A stretch of DNA of 64,000 bases from Clostridium sp. OS1-26 (GTDB lineage Bacteria > Bacillota > Clostridia > Clostridiales > Clostridiaceae), in contig NZ_CP133264.1 of NCBI RefSeq assembly GCF_030915445.1, positions 806,001-870,000 of the forward strand, written 5' to 3'. The number at the start of each line of letters is the position of its first letter. Positions within the stretch are counted from its first letter, which is position 1. The notes below the pieces were generated by a model. It did no database searches and was not told the origin of the DNA. It saw nothing but the letters and a program-made list of their open reading frames with translations. The position numbers and the translations under genes are program-made. Below are positions 27,018 to 35,324 of this stretch, one piece after another.

Positions 27018-27254
27018 AAAAAGTTAACTTATACAGAGGAACATGTTTCCAAAGCCGAAGTAGATTTAAAAACTTTATGTCAGTCTTAGTGAAGAGTTTT
27101 AAGATAAGCTTAAAACTCTTCGAGTATGAACCCCATCTTCCTTTTGTCAGAGGAGTACTCGCTGAGTAAGCGATCATCTCAAAATCATAGATTTTGGCCC
27201 TCTGTTTAACAGACTGAAGCTTTAAAACATCTCCCAGTGTATAAATTAATTTTC
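27018..27254. repeat. Palindromic dispersed element, longest copy (A)
   Basis: Ends AAAAGTTAACTTATAC and GTATAAATTAATTTTC are inverted repeats that extend inward (ATGTTTCCAAAGC facing GCTTTAAAACAT). Inside are a hairpin GAAGAGTTTTAAG/CTTAAAACTCTTC at about 27092-27122 and a segment (AAAATCATAGATTTTGG) like the core of the 13266 element. It lies between tube and chaperone genes, so it may reduce read-through. Confidence 0.75.
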
Positions 27255-27273
27255 GCTTAATACCTCATACTTC

Positions 27274-27696
27274 TTATATCATGTCTATATATTCAAAGTC
27301 TTCAAAAGTGAAAGGTAAACTCTCAACTAAAGCTTTATTTGCTGACCAGTCTGCTAAAGTTAAATCATCAAATTTAACACCCTTTAAGCACACTCTTTCA
27401 ACTCCATCAGATGTAGGATCTGCTAATTTAGAAATTATGGTGCATACAACTTGTCTTCCTTGTCTTAAATTATCGCCAATTAGTTTAGCCATTCTACTGC
27501 TTACTTTGTTTAAAGTAACTGTTCCTTTTCCTTCCCATCCTGAAACTTTGAATGCCTTACTTAATCTTCCGCACATAGGTATGTCCACCTTCTGAAATGT
27601 AGCTTTAGCCTGTAAGCCAGTGCACTCTGAAATCAATTCAGAGTTAATCCACAATTCTCCCCAAGTTCCAATAATAGTTTTTTCTGCATTATACAT
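27274..27696 (-). CDS. Tail tube protein (XkdM-like)
   Basis: The 140-residue product (MYNAEKTIIGTWGELWINSE, GTVTLNKVSSRM, LPFTFEDFEYID) matches the XkdM/DUF2001 tail tube family, which stacks as hexamers to form the rigid inner tube. It follows the sheath gene by 50 bp, the standard order. Confidence 0.93.
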   Translation of the reverse strand: MYNAEKTIIGTWGELWINSELISECTGLQAKATFQKVDIPMCGRLSKAFKVSGWEGKGTVTLNKVSSRMAKLIGDNLRQGRQVVCTIISKLADPTSDGVERVCLKGVKFDDLTLADWSANKALVESLPFTFEDFEYIDMI

Positions 27697-27745
27697 AAAA
27701 TATACCTCCCTAGTATAAAAATTTTAATATCTTTTAATCTTGCTT

Positions 27746-28813
27746 TTATATAGAAACATTAAAGCTCATATCTTCGATTGCATCTAAAATTTTAATATTT
27801 GCTGCTAAGAATACTTTATCTTTAGTATTGGCCTGTTTAATATCAATTTCTTTCATGCTATCAACGTTAACGCCTATACTCTTCAAGTAAGCTTTTTGTC
27901 CTGCTAAATCAATAGTTACCTTGTTTTTATCTCTATCTAGAAGGCCTTCCATTTCTAATTCTTCAAAATAGCCCCCAATGGAAGTTGTTAATAGGCACTT
28001 ATTATCATAGGAATTGCTTACCTTTCCTATGTAGTTATCATCAACAACTTTCTTTATATCATCATGAATCTGGTCCATAATATCAATTATCTTTATCTTT
28101 TTAAACTCTTCCCCTTTATCACTAGTTGTAGTTACAAGAGAGTTTATCGCTCTGCCAACCTTAACCTTAGTTCCATCATTTATAAGTATAAATTTGCCGG
28201 AATCTACAGCAGCATCACTATCGTCCTTTGTTAAGTGATCACAATCCAATACTTCAAGTAAAGGTGCATAAGTAGCACTTATAGTTAATGGAGTACCGGC
28301 TAGTAATCCCGCTATTCTGCTGCAGTATTCTTTAGCTGAATAAGCTTTATTTTGAGTTTTTATATTTTGAGTAGCAAAATTAATTATTCCTTCATGATCA
28401 GCGGCACAATTAGGTAAAACAGCCTTAACCTTTATATCTCTATTATTTCTAAGGTCTTTAATCCAGCTTGCAAAAGCAGTAACATCTGCATCTAAAATAT
28501 CTGGCACTGCAATATAATCCCACTTAACAGTTTCAAAATATTTCTGAGCCTCCTTATAATCAGCTGCGGTGTTTATATATGCTATAATCTTTTTAGGAGC
28601 TTTTTGATAACCCATAAGCGCTAAATTAATTTGCTCTTTATTTGTATCGCTTAGACTATTGGGAATGTCTTTTGAACTATATATAGTTACAGGATTAGTA
28701 ACACCTGCGCCTATTGTGTCCTTTAATATTAGAGCAACAACCCCACGTTCTCCACGTTCAATAGCAGTTGTACCTGCTTCTTTAAATATGATATTAATAC
28801 TTGGTAATTTCAT
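27746..28813 (-). CDS. Contractile tail sheath protein (XkdK-like)
   Basis: The 355-residue product has the sheath start ERGERGVVALILKD, the domain with LMGYQKAPKKIIAYIN, and the conserved C-terminus with KVTIDLAGQKAYLKSIGVN and VFLAANIKILDAIEDM. It lacks large extra domains, the compact form seen in R-type bacteriocins of clostridia such as diffocin. Presence of a sheath makes this a contractile (R-type) tail. Confidence 0.94.
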   Translation of the reverse strand: MKLPSINIIFKEAGTTAIERGERGVVALILKDTIGAGVTNPVTIYSSKDIPNSLSDTNKEQINLALMGYQKAPKKIIAYINTAADYKEAQKYFETVKWDYIAVPDILDADVTAFASWIKDLRNNRDIKVKAVLPNCAADHEGIINFATQNIKTQNKAYSAKEYCSRIAGLLAGTPLTISATYAPLLEVLDCDHLTKDDSDAAVDSGKFILINDGTKVKVGRAINSLVTTTSDKGEEFKKIKIIDIMDQIHDDIKKVVDDNYIGKVSNSYDNKCLLTTSIGGYFEELEMEGLLDRDKNKVTIDLAGQKAYLKSIGVNVDSMKEIDIKQANTKDKVFLAANIKILDAIEDMSFNVSI

Positions 28814-29262
28814 TAAATTCCACTCTCCCTTATATAAATATTTTTCATAGTTTCAAAATTATTTTCATTACTGAATTTGTCTTCTCTAAATTCTTCTTTA
28901 TCTAAAGTAAGTTGTAAAAATATATCTTTATCTTCTGTATAATTTACAACCATATCGCTAATACGTACCCAGTTATCTCCTACCCTAATTCCCATATTTG
29001 AAAATACTTTTTTTAATTTTTCTAAAGTAGCTAATTGATCTAATCTAATAGGTAGCTGGTATTTGCTTAATGGAGCAAAATATACTATTTTTATTAAGAT
29101 ATTATTGTTGTATTTTCTTCTATTCATATCTACTTGCTTTGTTGAGACATGATAAATAAAAAAAGAAGGTCTTTTAAATCCTTCTCCTATGTCTTGTAAA
29201 TAGATATAATGTTCAAATTCTTTAGCTATATCTACTGCTATTGCCTTAATTAATTCTTCCAT
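28813..29262 (-). CDS. Tail terminator-like protein (YqbJ position)
   Basis: The 149-residue product (FEHYIYLQDIGEGFKRPSFF..., NILIKIVYFAPLSKY) resembles the YqbJ/DUF6838 tail terminator type that caps the tail tube. It overlaps the sheath gene by one base. In a tailocin such a protein would close the head-proximal end in place of a capsid. Confidence 0.7.
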   Translation of the reverse strand: MEELIKAIAVDIAKEFEHYIYLQDIGEGFKRPSFFIYHVSTKQVDMNRRKYNNNILIKIVYFAPLSKYQLPIRLDQLATLEKLKKVFSNMGIRVGDNWVRISDMVVNYTEDKDIFLQLTLDKEEFREDKFSNENNFETMKNIYIRESGI

Positions 29263-29330
29263 AATTATTCACCTATTTTTTAATATTTCAGTAAGTCAGA
29301 TTCTTTCTCTAATAAGCTTATCTTCATTTA

Positions 29331-29657
29331 CTACACTTCCTGATATAATATTAAATCACACTCAATATGATGATTAGCAGGTTTGTAAATATTTTTTACA
29401 ATGTAGTTATCTCCATCTATTAAAGCTATGTCACCTGCTTTTACATTTGCACTTATTACAGTGTATAATCTTAAGTTTTGTGTAATTTTAGTCTGAGGCA
29501 TAGATTGTACAAATTTACTTATGGGACGCCCTATTCTGCATGGGTAAGGTCCATAAGTTGTTTCTTGTTGTTCTACTATATGATTTGATCCAGCTGTGCT
29601 TTCTGTTCTAATAATAGTAAGACTCTGATTTAAAAGATCTGTAAACACCTCATACAC
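29331..29657 (-). CDS. Head-tail adaptor/closure-like protein (DUF3599, XkdH/YqbH position)
   Basis: The 108-residue product has YGPYPCRIGRPISKFVQSMPQ and a C-terminal beta segment typical of head closure proteins of PBSX-like phages. It overlaps the connector-like gene by 8 bases. A 68-bp gap follows where PBSX relatives keep an HK97 gp10-like gene; here it is missing. Retention without a capsid suggests a role in finishing the tail. Confidence 0.65.
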   Translation of the reverse strand: MYEVFTDLLNQSLTIIRTESTAGSNHIVEQQETTYGPYPCRIGRPISKFVQSMPQTKITQNLRLYTVISANVKAGDIALIDGDNYIVKNIYKPANHHIECDLILYQEV

Positions 29658-29928
29658 TCCTTTTTAGTTGAGATAAATAAGGTGCGAGCATATCTTCATG
29701 CACATTATACTGAATATAATAGTCTCCTATTCTCTCATACCTTATATCATTTTTCCCCTGCATAATTTTGATAACTAGCTCTTCAACAATTCCTTCATAT
29801 TCAGGCTTCAGTTGAGTATCTCCACAATAACTTTGAACTCTTTGGCTTATTCTGCTTACATAATATTTTATTAGTTCATCTTTAGAGTTATCTACCATGC
29901 CTAAAACTAGTTTTATATTTTCAAGCAT
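29650..29928 (-). CDS. Head-tail connector-like protein (YqbG/gp6-like)
   Basis: The 92-residue product is helical, with YYVSRISQRVQSYCGDTQL and IVEELVIKIMQGKND, the usual pattern of Phage_connect_1/gp6-like connector proteins. It is the second gene of the structural operon and lacks any neighbouring portal or capsid gene. Confidence 0.75.
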   Translation of the reverse strand: MLENIKLVLGMVDNSKDELIKYYVSRISQRVQSYCGDTQLKPEYEGIVEELVIKIMQGKNDIRYERIGDYYIQYNVHEDMLAPYLSQLKRSV

Positions 29929-29941
29929 ATCTTACCACCTT

Positions 29942-30106
29942 CTAACTACTTATTTGCTTTAATGCACCTCTATGCCTTTTATAGCTCCTATGTTTCATTA
30001 GGTTTTCAATATCACTTAAATTTTCCTCCTTTGAATCATTTAATTTTTTATTATTTGTTAAATCTTTTCTATTGGGTTTACAATCTAAGGCTTTTTTTGC
30101 TTCCAT
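29942..30106 (-). CDS. Small basic protein, first gene of the tail operon
   Basis: The 54-residue product starts at ATG 30106 after AAGGAGGTGAG. It is rich in Lys/Asn, with a C-terminal MKHRSYKRHRGALKQ stretch. No family is recognised. Its place just upstream of the connector-like gene suggests a structural or regulatory role. Confidence 0.6.
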   Translation of the reverse strand: MEAKKALDCKPNRKDLTNNKKLNDSKEENLSDIENLMKHRSYKRHRGALKQISS

Positions 30107-30130
30107 ATTCTCACCTCCTTCCAGTAAAGC

Positions 30131-30163
30131 AACAAGCACTTGAAGTAATTCCAAGTGCTTGTT
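30131..30163. promoter_or_regulatory. 12-bp inverted repeat in the leader of the tail operon
   Basis: AACAAGCACTTG and CAAGTGCTTGTT form a perfect stem with a 9-base loop, directly ahead of the first gene's ribosome binding site. On the minus strand it is followed by TTGCTTTAC, a poor T-tract. It may be an operator, an attenuator or an mRNA stabiliser. Upstream lies TAATATTATA, a possible late promoter element. Confidence 0.5.
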
Positions 30164-30240
30164 TCGAATTAATTTGATGATATAATATTAGCATGTGTTT
30201 ACTGTACTTGTTACAGAAAAAATCTGACCATTTCCGGGAT

Positions 30241-30702
30241 TTATCCCGTGTACTTTTTACTCACCCAAATTAGTTCTGATATCCTATTTACAGCTTTTCT
30301 TTTAATGCGGCCGCAGTAGTCTCCATCTCTGTTTGTTAATATGCCTATTTTATTCCATCCCATTTTTTCAAAATACCTTAGCTTAATTATTTTTATTTCC
30401 TCTTCTTCTAATATAGTTAGAGCATTATCTACTTTGCTAATTAAAATTTCCTTGCTTCTCTTTTCTTTCGTTAAATCTCTTATTAATTTCTCTTTCCTTA
30501 ATATCTCATTCTCTACTGAACTATTGAAAGCATTAGTTTTTCCTGTTCGTTCTTCATATCCTACAGCCTTAACACCATCGTATTCCGATTTAATTTCTTC
30601 TATTTCTAATTCTAAATTATTTATTTCCGCCTTAATTATCTTATAATTTAAAAGCAATCCATCAGTTTTTTTATATAAATCTTTTTCTTTATTCTTGTCC
30701 AT
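30241..30702 (-). CDS. Phage late-gene activator, sigma-70 region 4-like (Xpf/ArpU type)
   Basis: The 153-residue product has a long N-terminal coiled coil and a C-terminal helix-turn-helix (EEIKIIKLRYFEKMGWNKIG, then CGRIKRKAVNRI), the arrangement of small sigma-like positive control factors such as PBSX Xpf. It probably switches on the tail operon. A hairpin CGGGATAAATCCCG overlaps its end. Confidence 0.78.
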   Translation of the reverse strand: MDKNKEKDLYKKTDGLLLNYKIIKAEINNLELEIEEIKSEYDGVKAVGYEERTGKTNAFNSSVENEILRKEKLIRDLTKEKRSKEILISKVDNALTILEEEEIKIIKLRYFEKMGWNKIGILTNRDGDYCGRIKRKAVNRISELIWVSKKYTG

Positions 30703-30825
30703 TTTATCCGCCCCTTTTTTATATGTTTTTCTCTTTTATTTTTTCTAAGTAATTTACTAAGTTATTGATAACATAGCTAACTTATCAATATAAGAATAAG
30801 TCTGTTTATAGTATTCTTTATAAAA

Positions 30826-30906
30826 AGAGTTTCTGGCATCAGAGGTTTTTCCATGACTTGATGCTTAGAACTCGTTATTCAGTGAGTATTATAGCAGGCA
30901 GTCATC
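30826..30906. repeat. Short, inverted copy of the 13266 palindromic element
   Basis: The reverse complement matches the outer parts of the element at 13266-13437: GATGACTGCCTGCTATAATA, AATAACGAGTTCTAAGCATC and CTCTGATGCCAGAAACTC, with the central 90 bases missing. It lies in the 5' leader of the activator gene. Confidence 0.75.
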
Positions 30907-30950
30907 AGATGAAGCTTGTATTGTTAGTAGTTTTCATTATTTAATTTGCA

Positions 30951-31225
30951 TTACGTTATTTACGTAATGCAAATTAAAAAATGCTCACTATCATCATTAA
31001 TAACTTAATTAATTTTTTCAAGCGCACTTTTATCACCTCCTGTTTACAATTATTATACGTAAATATCGTAATAAATCATACATCTATATTATGTTATTTG
31101 GTTAAAATAAACTCATATTATTTTAGATAGCTCTAATTTTCTTATATTTACGCAAAAAACGTATTTTTACATATTTACTTCCGTTTTTATTGATGTATAA
31201 TATAATTAATACGTTATTATCGAAC
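30951..31225. promoter_or_regulatory. Four putative repressor operators, consensus WTACG-N7-CGTAW
   Basis: Sites: 30951-30967 (TTACGTTATTTACGTAA), 31055-31071 (ATACGTAAATATCGTAA), 31148-31164 (TTACGCAAAAAACGTAT) and 31209-31225 (ATACGTTATTATCGAAC, one arm imperfect). They span the divergent region between activator and repressor. Site 2 overlaps a TATAAT on the minus strand and sites 3-4 flank a TATAAT at about 31196 on the plus strand. The first site is the core of a longer 17-bp inverted repeat at 30940-30978. Confidence 0.75.
30974..31027 (-). CDS. 17-residue leader peptide upstream of the activator gene
   Basis: AGGAGGTGATAAAA precedes a GTG that opens a frame encoding MRLKKLIKLLMMIVSIF and a TAA. 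The peptide is basic at its start and hydrophobic after, like a short membrane peptide. It lies between operator sites 1 and 2, and its stop precedes the hairpin at 30940-30978. The strong ribosome binding site is the main reason to believe it is translated. Confidence 0.4.
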   Translation of the reverse strand: MRLKKLIKLLMMIVSIF

Positions 31226-31260
31226 TATGGGATAGTAACAAATTCAGAAAGGTGATATGT

Positions 31261-31701
31261 ATGTCTATTAATAGTATAGGAGATAGAATAAAAACTCTTA
31301 GAAAAGAACACAGTTTAACCCTAAAGGATTTGTCTGAAAAAGCAAATATATCAGTTTCTTTTCTAAGTGATATTGAAAATGGAAGAAGTAATCCTTCCCT
31401 GGAAAGATTAAATGATATCGCTAAAGCACTTGACACTACAACCTCTTATCTTCTAGGAGAGAATCAATTAATTAACGAAAAAAAAGAAACTCAGTTAACT
31501 AAAAAAGATGAAAAAGACATAGAAAAAAGACTTAATCAAATAAAAACAGAACTTATGGAAGGGCAAGATGGACTTATGCTTTCAGGGGAACCAGTATCAC
31601 CTGATGCTATTCAAAGCATTGTAGATGCACTTGAATTTGGCATGCGTCAAGCAAAATTAATTAATAAAAAGTATATACCTAAAAAATATAGAAAAGATTA
31701 A
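31261..31701 (+). CDS. XRE family repressor of the tail locus
   Basis: The start is ATG 31261 with AAAGGTGAT upstream (a GTG at 31252 lies inside that site). The first 65 residues are a helix-turn-helix (IKTLRKEHSLTLKDLSEKAN, then FLSDIENGRSNPSLERL). The C-terminal part is a short charged helix. No self-cleavage domain is seen, so derepression would rely on the ImmA/IrrE protease next door. Four palindromic sites upstream fit autoregulation. Confidence 0.88.
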   Translation: MSINSIGDRIKTLRKEHSLTLKDLSEKANISVSFLSDIENGRSNPSLERLNDIAKALDTTTSYLLGENQLINEKKETQLTKKDEKDIEKRLNQIKTELMEGQDGLMLSGEPVSPDAIQSIVDALEFGMRQAKLINKKYIPKKYRKD

Positions 31702-31745
31702 ATAGGACTGATAAGTTAATGTTTGTATTGCGTGGGGGAGTTAAA

Positions 31746-32183
31746 TTGAGAAATCATATAAAGGAAAAAGTAGATCAATTAATAAAAAAATTTAAAACTG
31801 ATAATCCCTTTGAATTAGCTGAATTACTAAAAATTCAAGTAATTCATCGGCCTTTGCATGAAGAAGTTAACGGATTATATCAATATGAAAAGAGAGTTAA
31901 GTTTATCTATATTAATTCCACTCTCCCGTATTTAATGCAAAGAGTTGTATGTGCACATGAACTTGGTCATGCAATTCTCCATCCTAAATTAAATTGCACT
32001 TTTTTAAAAAACCATACCTTTTATAATATAAATAGATATGAAAATGAAGCTAACAGATTTGCATCCGAGTTGTTAATATCAGATAGTCTCAAAGAGGATT
32101 ATCCAAGCTATTTTAACTTAGAACAAATATCCTTAAGTGAAGGTTTACCTATAGAGTTATTGAGGCTCAAATTTGAAAAATGA
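31746..32183 (+). CDS. ImmA/IrrE family metallopeptidase
   Basis: I start at TTG 31746 because GGGGGAG lies just upstream; the in-frame ATG at 31719 has no such site. The 145-residue product has the zinc motif HELGH (AHELGHAILH) and the conserved ENEANRFASELL. In ICEBs1 and related elements ImmA cleaves the partner XRE repressor after DNA damage. Its position downstream of the repressor supports that role here. Confidence 0.9.
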   Translation: MRNHIKEKVDQLIKKFKTDNPFELAELLKIQVIHRPLHEEVNGLYQYEKRVKFIYINSTLPYLMQRVVCAHELGHAILHPKLNCTFLKNHTFYNINRYENEANRFASELLISDSLKEDYPSYFNLEQISLSEGLPIELLRLKFEK

Positions 32184-32241
32184 TTTGAGTATTTTTTAGA
32201 CCTTTTTAAGAAAATTTTAACACAAATGTATTATATTGAAA

Positions 32242-32276
32242 TTAGCACCCACAAATAATATTTTTGTGGGTGCTAA
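32242..32276. terminator. Bidirectional terminator at the right edge of the tail locus
   Basis: TTAGCACCCACAAA/TTTGTGGGTGCTAA form a 14-bp perfect stem with a short loop. It serves the ImmA/IrrE gene and overlaps the stop of the convergent GH57 gene. Confidence 0.85.
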
Positions 32277-33862
32277 TAAATTTCTTTTTTATAAATTTTA
32301 TAATTTATATTTTTAAATATATTATCTAATTCTTCTATATATGAAATATACTTAGAGTCTAATGTGTTCTTAGTTATGTCATCATATAACTTTTTAAATC
32401 TTTCAATATGTGCATTTACTCTTTTTACTGCATATTCAACAGTTGTATTATTTTTTATTATAAAGGGCCAGTCTGATGCTTCTGCAAGCATTAATTCTCT
32501 AGCAGCTTGATTTAATGCTCTTTTCTGAAGGTCACTTGGATTAGTATAGGTATCAGCCATCCTCACCATAGCCTCTGCACATCTATGAACCTCTCTATAA
32601 ATCCAATCATTAGATTTGTTTATCCATACTGAATAATCTCCGTTTTCTCCCCAACTTGAAGGACATGGGTTGCTGCATTGAACCATTGGGTATCTTTCTA
32701 AATACTGCGACGGCGTTATTAACTCATAGTTCGTACATTCTTCTGCAGACTTTCTTATAAATTCATCTATAAAATCAGGTCCTTCAAACCACCAATGCCC
32801 AAACAATTCTGTATCATAGGGGCAAGTTATTATAGGCGGCTGCTCCATATGTTGAGAAATATGATTAATTTGATTAAATCTAGAAGATGCAAAATGTGAA
32901 CTATGTTCCTTAACTCTCTCCATTGCAGCCTCTCTATTGTAGTATTCCTTTTTATCTGTTTTTTCTGTGATTCTGTAATACTTTATGCCCGTATCTAACC
33001 TTATTCCAGCTTTATTTATATAAGGTTTTATGTATTCCATAGGCAATTCATATCCTATATCCTTATAAAACTCTCTATAATAGTAGTCACCTGGATATCC
33101 ATTAAAGCTACTCCAAACTTGATGTGAAGATTCCATGTCTCTTCCAAATGCACATACACCATTAGGAGTAGCTATTGGGGCAAAAGTTCCATATCTCGGC
33201 TTTGGCGATGCATTAAGTATTGCTGTACTTTCTGTTATAAAATATTGTATTCCAAAATCCTTTAACATTGAATCCAAAGAATATGTATAAGCACACTCAG
33301 GAAGCCATATCCCCTTAGGAGAATGTCCTATACAATCTATGTATGATTGTACTCCTGTTGCAAGTTGTGCTCTCACCGTTTCTGGGCTAACCATAAGCAA
33401 AGGTAAAAGTCCGTGAGTAGCAGAACAAGTTATTATTTCCAGATTACCAGACTTATCAAATTTTTTAAATGCATTCATTAAATTGCAATCATAGCCTTTA
33501 TATATTGACATTAAATTATTAAATCTTTCATTATAGAAACATGCTAGTTTGTTTAATTCCCTACTATTTTTTGTCCTAATAGTCTCTTTTTCTGATAGTT
33601 CTATAGATTTCTTTAAATATTCTAAATATCTTTTTTGTAAATAGTCGTCCTCTAGCATAGCCATCAACGGAGGTGTTATGGACATAGTAATTTTAAAATT
33701 TATGTTATCCTTTATTAGATTATCGTAAACTTCTATTAATGGTATATAACATTCACCCATTGCCTCAAAAAGCCATCTTTCTTCCAATGCATCCTCAATT
33801 TCAGGATGCCTGACAAAAGGCATGTGGCTGTGAAGTATCATTGAAACATAACCCTTGATCAT
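32273..33862 (-). CDS. GH57 family 1,4-alpha-glucan branching enzyme
   Basis: The 529-residue product begins GYVSMILHSHMPFVRHPE, the GH57 barrel start. The nucleophile Glu is in GIWLPECAY and the acid Asp in CPYDTELFGHWWFEGP. A C-terminal helical domain follows. The enzyme makes alpha-1,6 branches in glycogen-like polymers in the cytosol. It follows the DUF4912 gene by 15 bp; this pair is common in clostridia. Confidence 0.9.
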   Translation of the reverse strand: MIKGYVSMILHSHMPFVRHPEIEDALEERWLFEAMGECYIPLIEVYDNLIKDNINFKITMSITPPLMAMLEDDYLQKRYLEYLKKSIELSEKETIRTKNSRELNKLACFYNERFNNLMSIYKGYDCNLMNAFKKFDKSGNLEIITCSATHGLLPLLMVSPETVRAQLATGVQSYIDCIGHSPKGIWLPECAYTYSLDSMLKDFGIQYFITESTAILNASPKPRYGTFAPIATPNGVCAFGRDMESSHQVWSSFNGYPGDYYYREFYKDIGYELPMEYIKPYINKAGIRLDTGIKYYRITEKTDKKEYYNREAAMERVKEHSSHFASSRFNQINHISQHMEQPPIITCPYDTELFGHWWFEGPDFIDEFIRKSAEECTNYELITPSQYLERYPMVQCSNPCPSSWGENGDYSVWINKSNDWIYREVHRCAEAMVRMADTYTNPSDLQKRALNQAARELMLAEASDWPFIIKNNTTVEYAVKRVNAHIERFKKLYDDITKNTLDSKYISYIEELDNIFKNINYKIYKKEIY

Positions 33863-33877
33863 ATTTTTCCCCTCACA

Positions 33878-34486
33878 TTACTTAATTGGCGACGAACATA
33901 AATCGTATTTAATTATTACTTCATCAAAATATCTATTAAAAAAATCATTTTTACAATAACCTGAATTTACTATTATTTTAGGGTATCCACCCCACTTTTT
34001 TTTAACATTCATAAAAGGATATGGCTTAGGTTCTTTATGCCTATTAATATTGCTTGAACACTCTTCATAATTATCAAGACTTGATTTTGAACTTATATCA
34101 ACATTGTCAGAGATATCCACAAAATATACTGAGCTATCTTTAGACTCATAATTTCTTGGAGTAGTAACTGTATTTGATGCTGCAAATGCAGCAAAGATGT
34201 TATTTGGTAATATTCTGCCAAGCTTTATAAATACATCTTGATCTCCTCTATCCATGTTTATATAACAGTTATTATCAAAATCATCTATAAGAATTGTTTT
34301 TATTTCTTTTGCTGCACCATTCTCTACACAGTAAACTTTAATAGCAGGCTTTGAAATTTTCCAAGATACTTCCCCGTATCTATCCTCAAACTCTTTTATA
34401 GTTATCGGTGATATATTAAAATAGCAAAATACTCTACTTGCACTTTGCACCATTAAAACTATATTTGATTTTTCGTCCCCCAGCAT
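33878..34486 (-). CDS. DUF4912 protein
   Basis: The 202-residue product has the pattern SASRVFCYFNISPITIKEFE and, near the C-terminus, KPYPFMNVKKKWGGYP, typical of DUF4912. It lies directly upstream of the GH57 gene and probably forms an operon with it. The family function is unknown; a carbohydrate-associated role is inferred from context. Confidence 0.8.
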   Translation of the reverse strand: MLGDEKSNIVLMVQSASRVFCYFNISPITIKEFEDRYGEVSWKISKPAIKVYCVENGAAKEIKTILIDDFDNNCYINMDRGDQDVFIKLGRILPNNIFAAFAASNTVTTPRNYESKDSSVYFVDISDNVDISSKSSLDNYEECSSNINRHKEPKPYPFMNVKKKWGGYPKIIVNSGYCKNDFFNRYFDEVIIKYDLCSSPIK

Positions 34487-34685
34487 GAAATCACTCCTCA
34501 GAATATATAGTAAAGATATTATACCTTAAAATTCCATTTATGTCACTTATAGAAACTCTTAAATTTTCTTATAACATTTAATATAGTTCTTTGATATAAT
34601 ATAAATCATTGTATTTTATATTAAAGTGTATAAATGATTTAAGATAAATTAACTTATAACAACTGATAAAGGAAGGAGAAAATAC

Positions 34686-35270
34686 ATGTCTAAAATATCA
34701 TTTAAAGGAAGTGCTATACTAAACCCAGTTCCAGCAGTACTCATAACATCTAAAAGCAGAGAAGGAAGCGTAAATGTATTTACGGTTGGTTGGATTGGAA
34801 CTGCATGCACAAGACCGCCTATGATAACAGTAGCTATACGTCCCGAAAGATTATCATACAAATACATAAAAGAAACAGAGGAATTCGTAGTTAATCTACC
34901 TTCCAAAGAACTTGTCCGTGCCGTAGACTTTTGTGGTGTGAGATCTGGAAAAACTATTGATAAAATAAAAGAGTGTAATTTAGTATTGGAGGATAGTGAT
35001 CAGGTTTCTGTGCCTGGTATTAAGCAATGCCCTGTTACCATGGAATGTAAGCTTAAAAGTATAACACCTCTTGGAAGTCATGATCTTTTTTTAGCAGAAG
35101 TAGTATCAATTCATGTAGAAGAGAATTTAATAGATGAAAGTGGTAAAATACATTTAGAAAAAGCTGATTTAATATGTTATTCTCACGGTGAATATTTTCC
35201 TGTTTTCAATAAACCTTTAGGTAAATTTGGATACTCCGTTCAAAAAAGAAAAAAACTAAAAATAAATTAA
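34686..35270 (+). CDS. Flavin reductase-like FMN-binding protein
   Basis: The 194-residue product starts after AAGGAAGGAG. It has the flavoredoxin/flavin-reductase pattern NPVPAVLITSKSREGSVNVF, then TVGWIGTACTRPPMITVAIR and SYKYIKETEEFVVNLPSK. Such cytosolic proteins bind FMN and pass electrons to flavins or Fe-S partners. The partner is not apparent. Confidence 0.85.
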   Translation: MSKISFKGSAILNPVPAVLITSKSREGSVNVFTVGWIGTACTRPPMITVAIRPERLSYKYIKETEEFVVNLPSKELVRAVDFCGVRSGKTIDKIKECNLVLEDSDQVSVPGIKQCPVTMECKLKSITPLGSHDLFLAEVVSIHVEENLIDESGKIHLEKADLICYSHGEYFPVFNKPLGKFGYSVQKRKKLKIN

Positions 35271-35324
35271 AAAAATAATATTTTGCATGTCCCTATCACA
35301 TAGAATATGATAGGGGTGATTTTA

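Noticed and set aside
31206..31436. Minus-strand frame opposite the XRE gene
   Set aside because: It lies opposite a clear helix-turn-helix gene and lacks a ribosome binding site.
11258..32280. Attachment sites of an integrated prophage
   Set aside because: No direct repeat was seen at the edges and no integrase is present; the locus seems fixed in the chromosome.
35280..35316. Hairpin after the flavin reductase gene as a terminator
   Set aside because: It overlaps the ribosome binding site of the next small gene and lacks a T-tract, so a regulatory hairpin is at least as likely.
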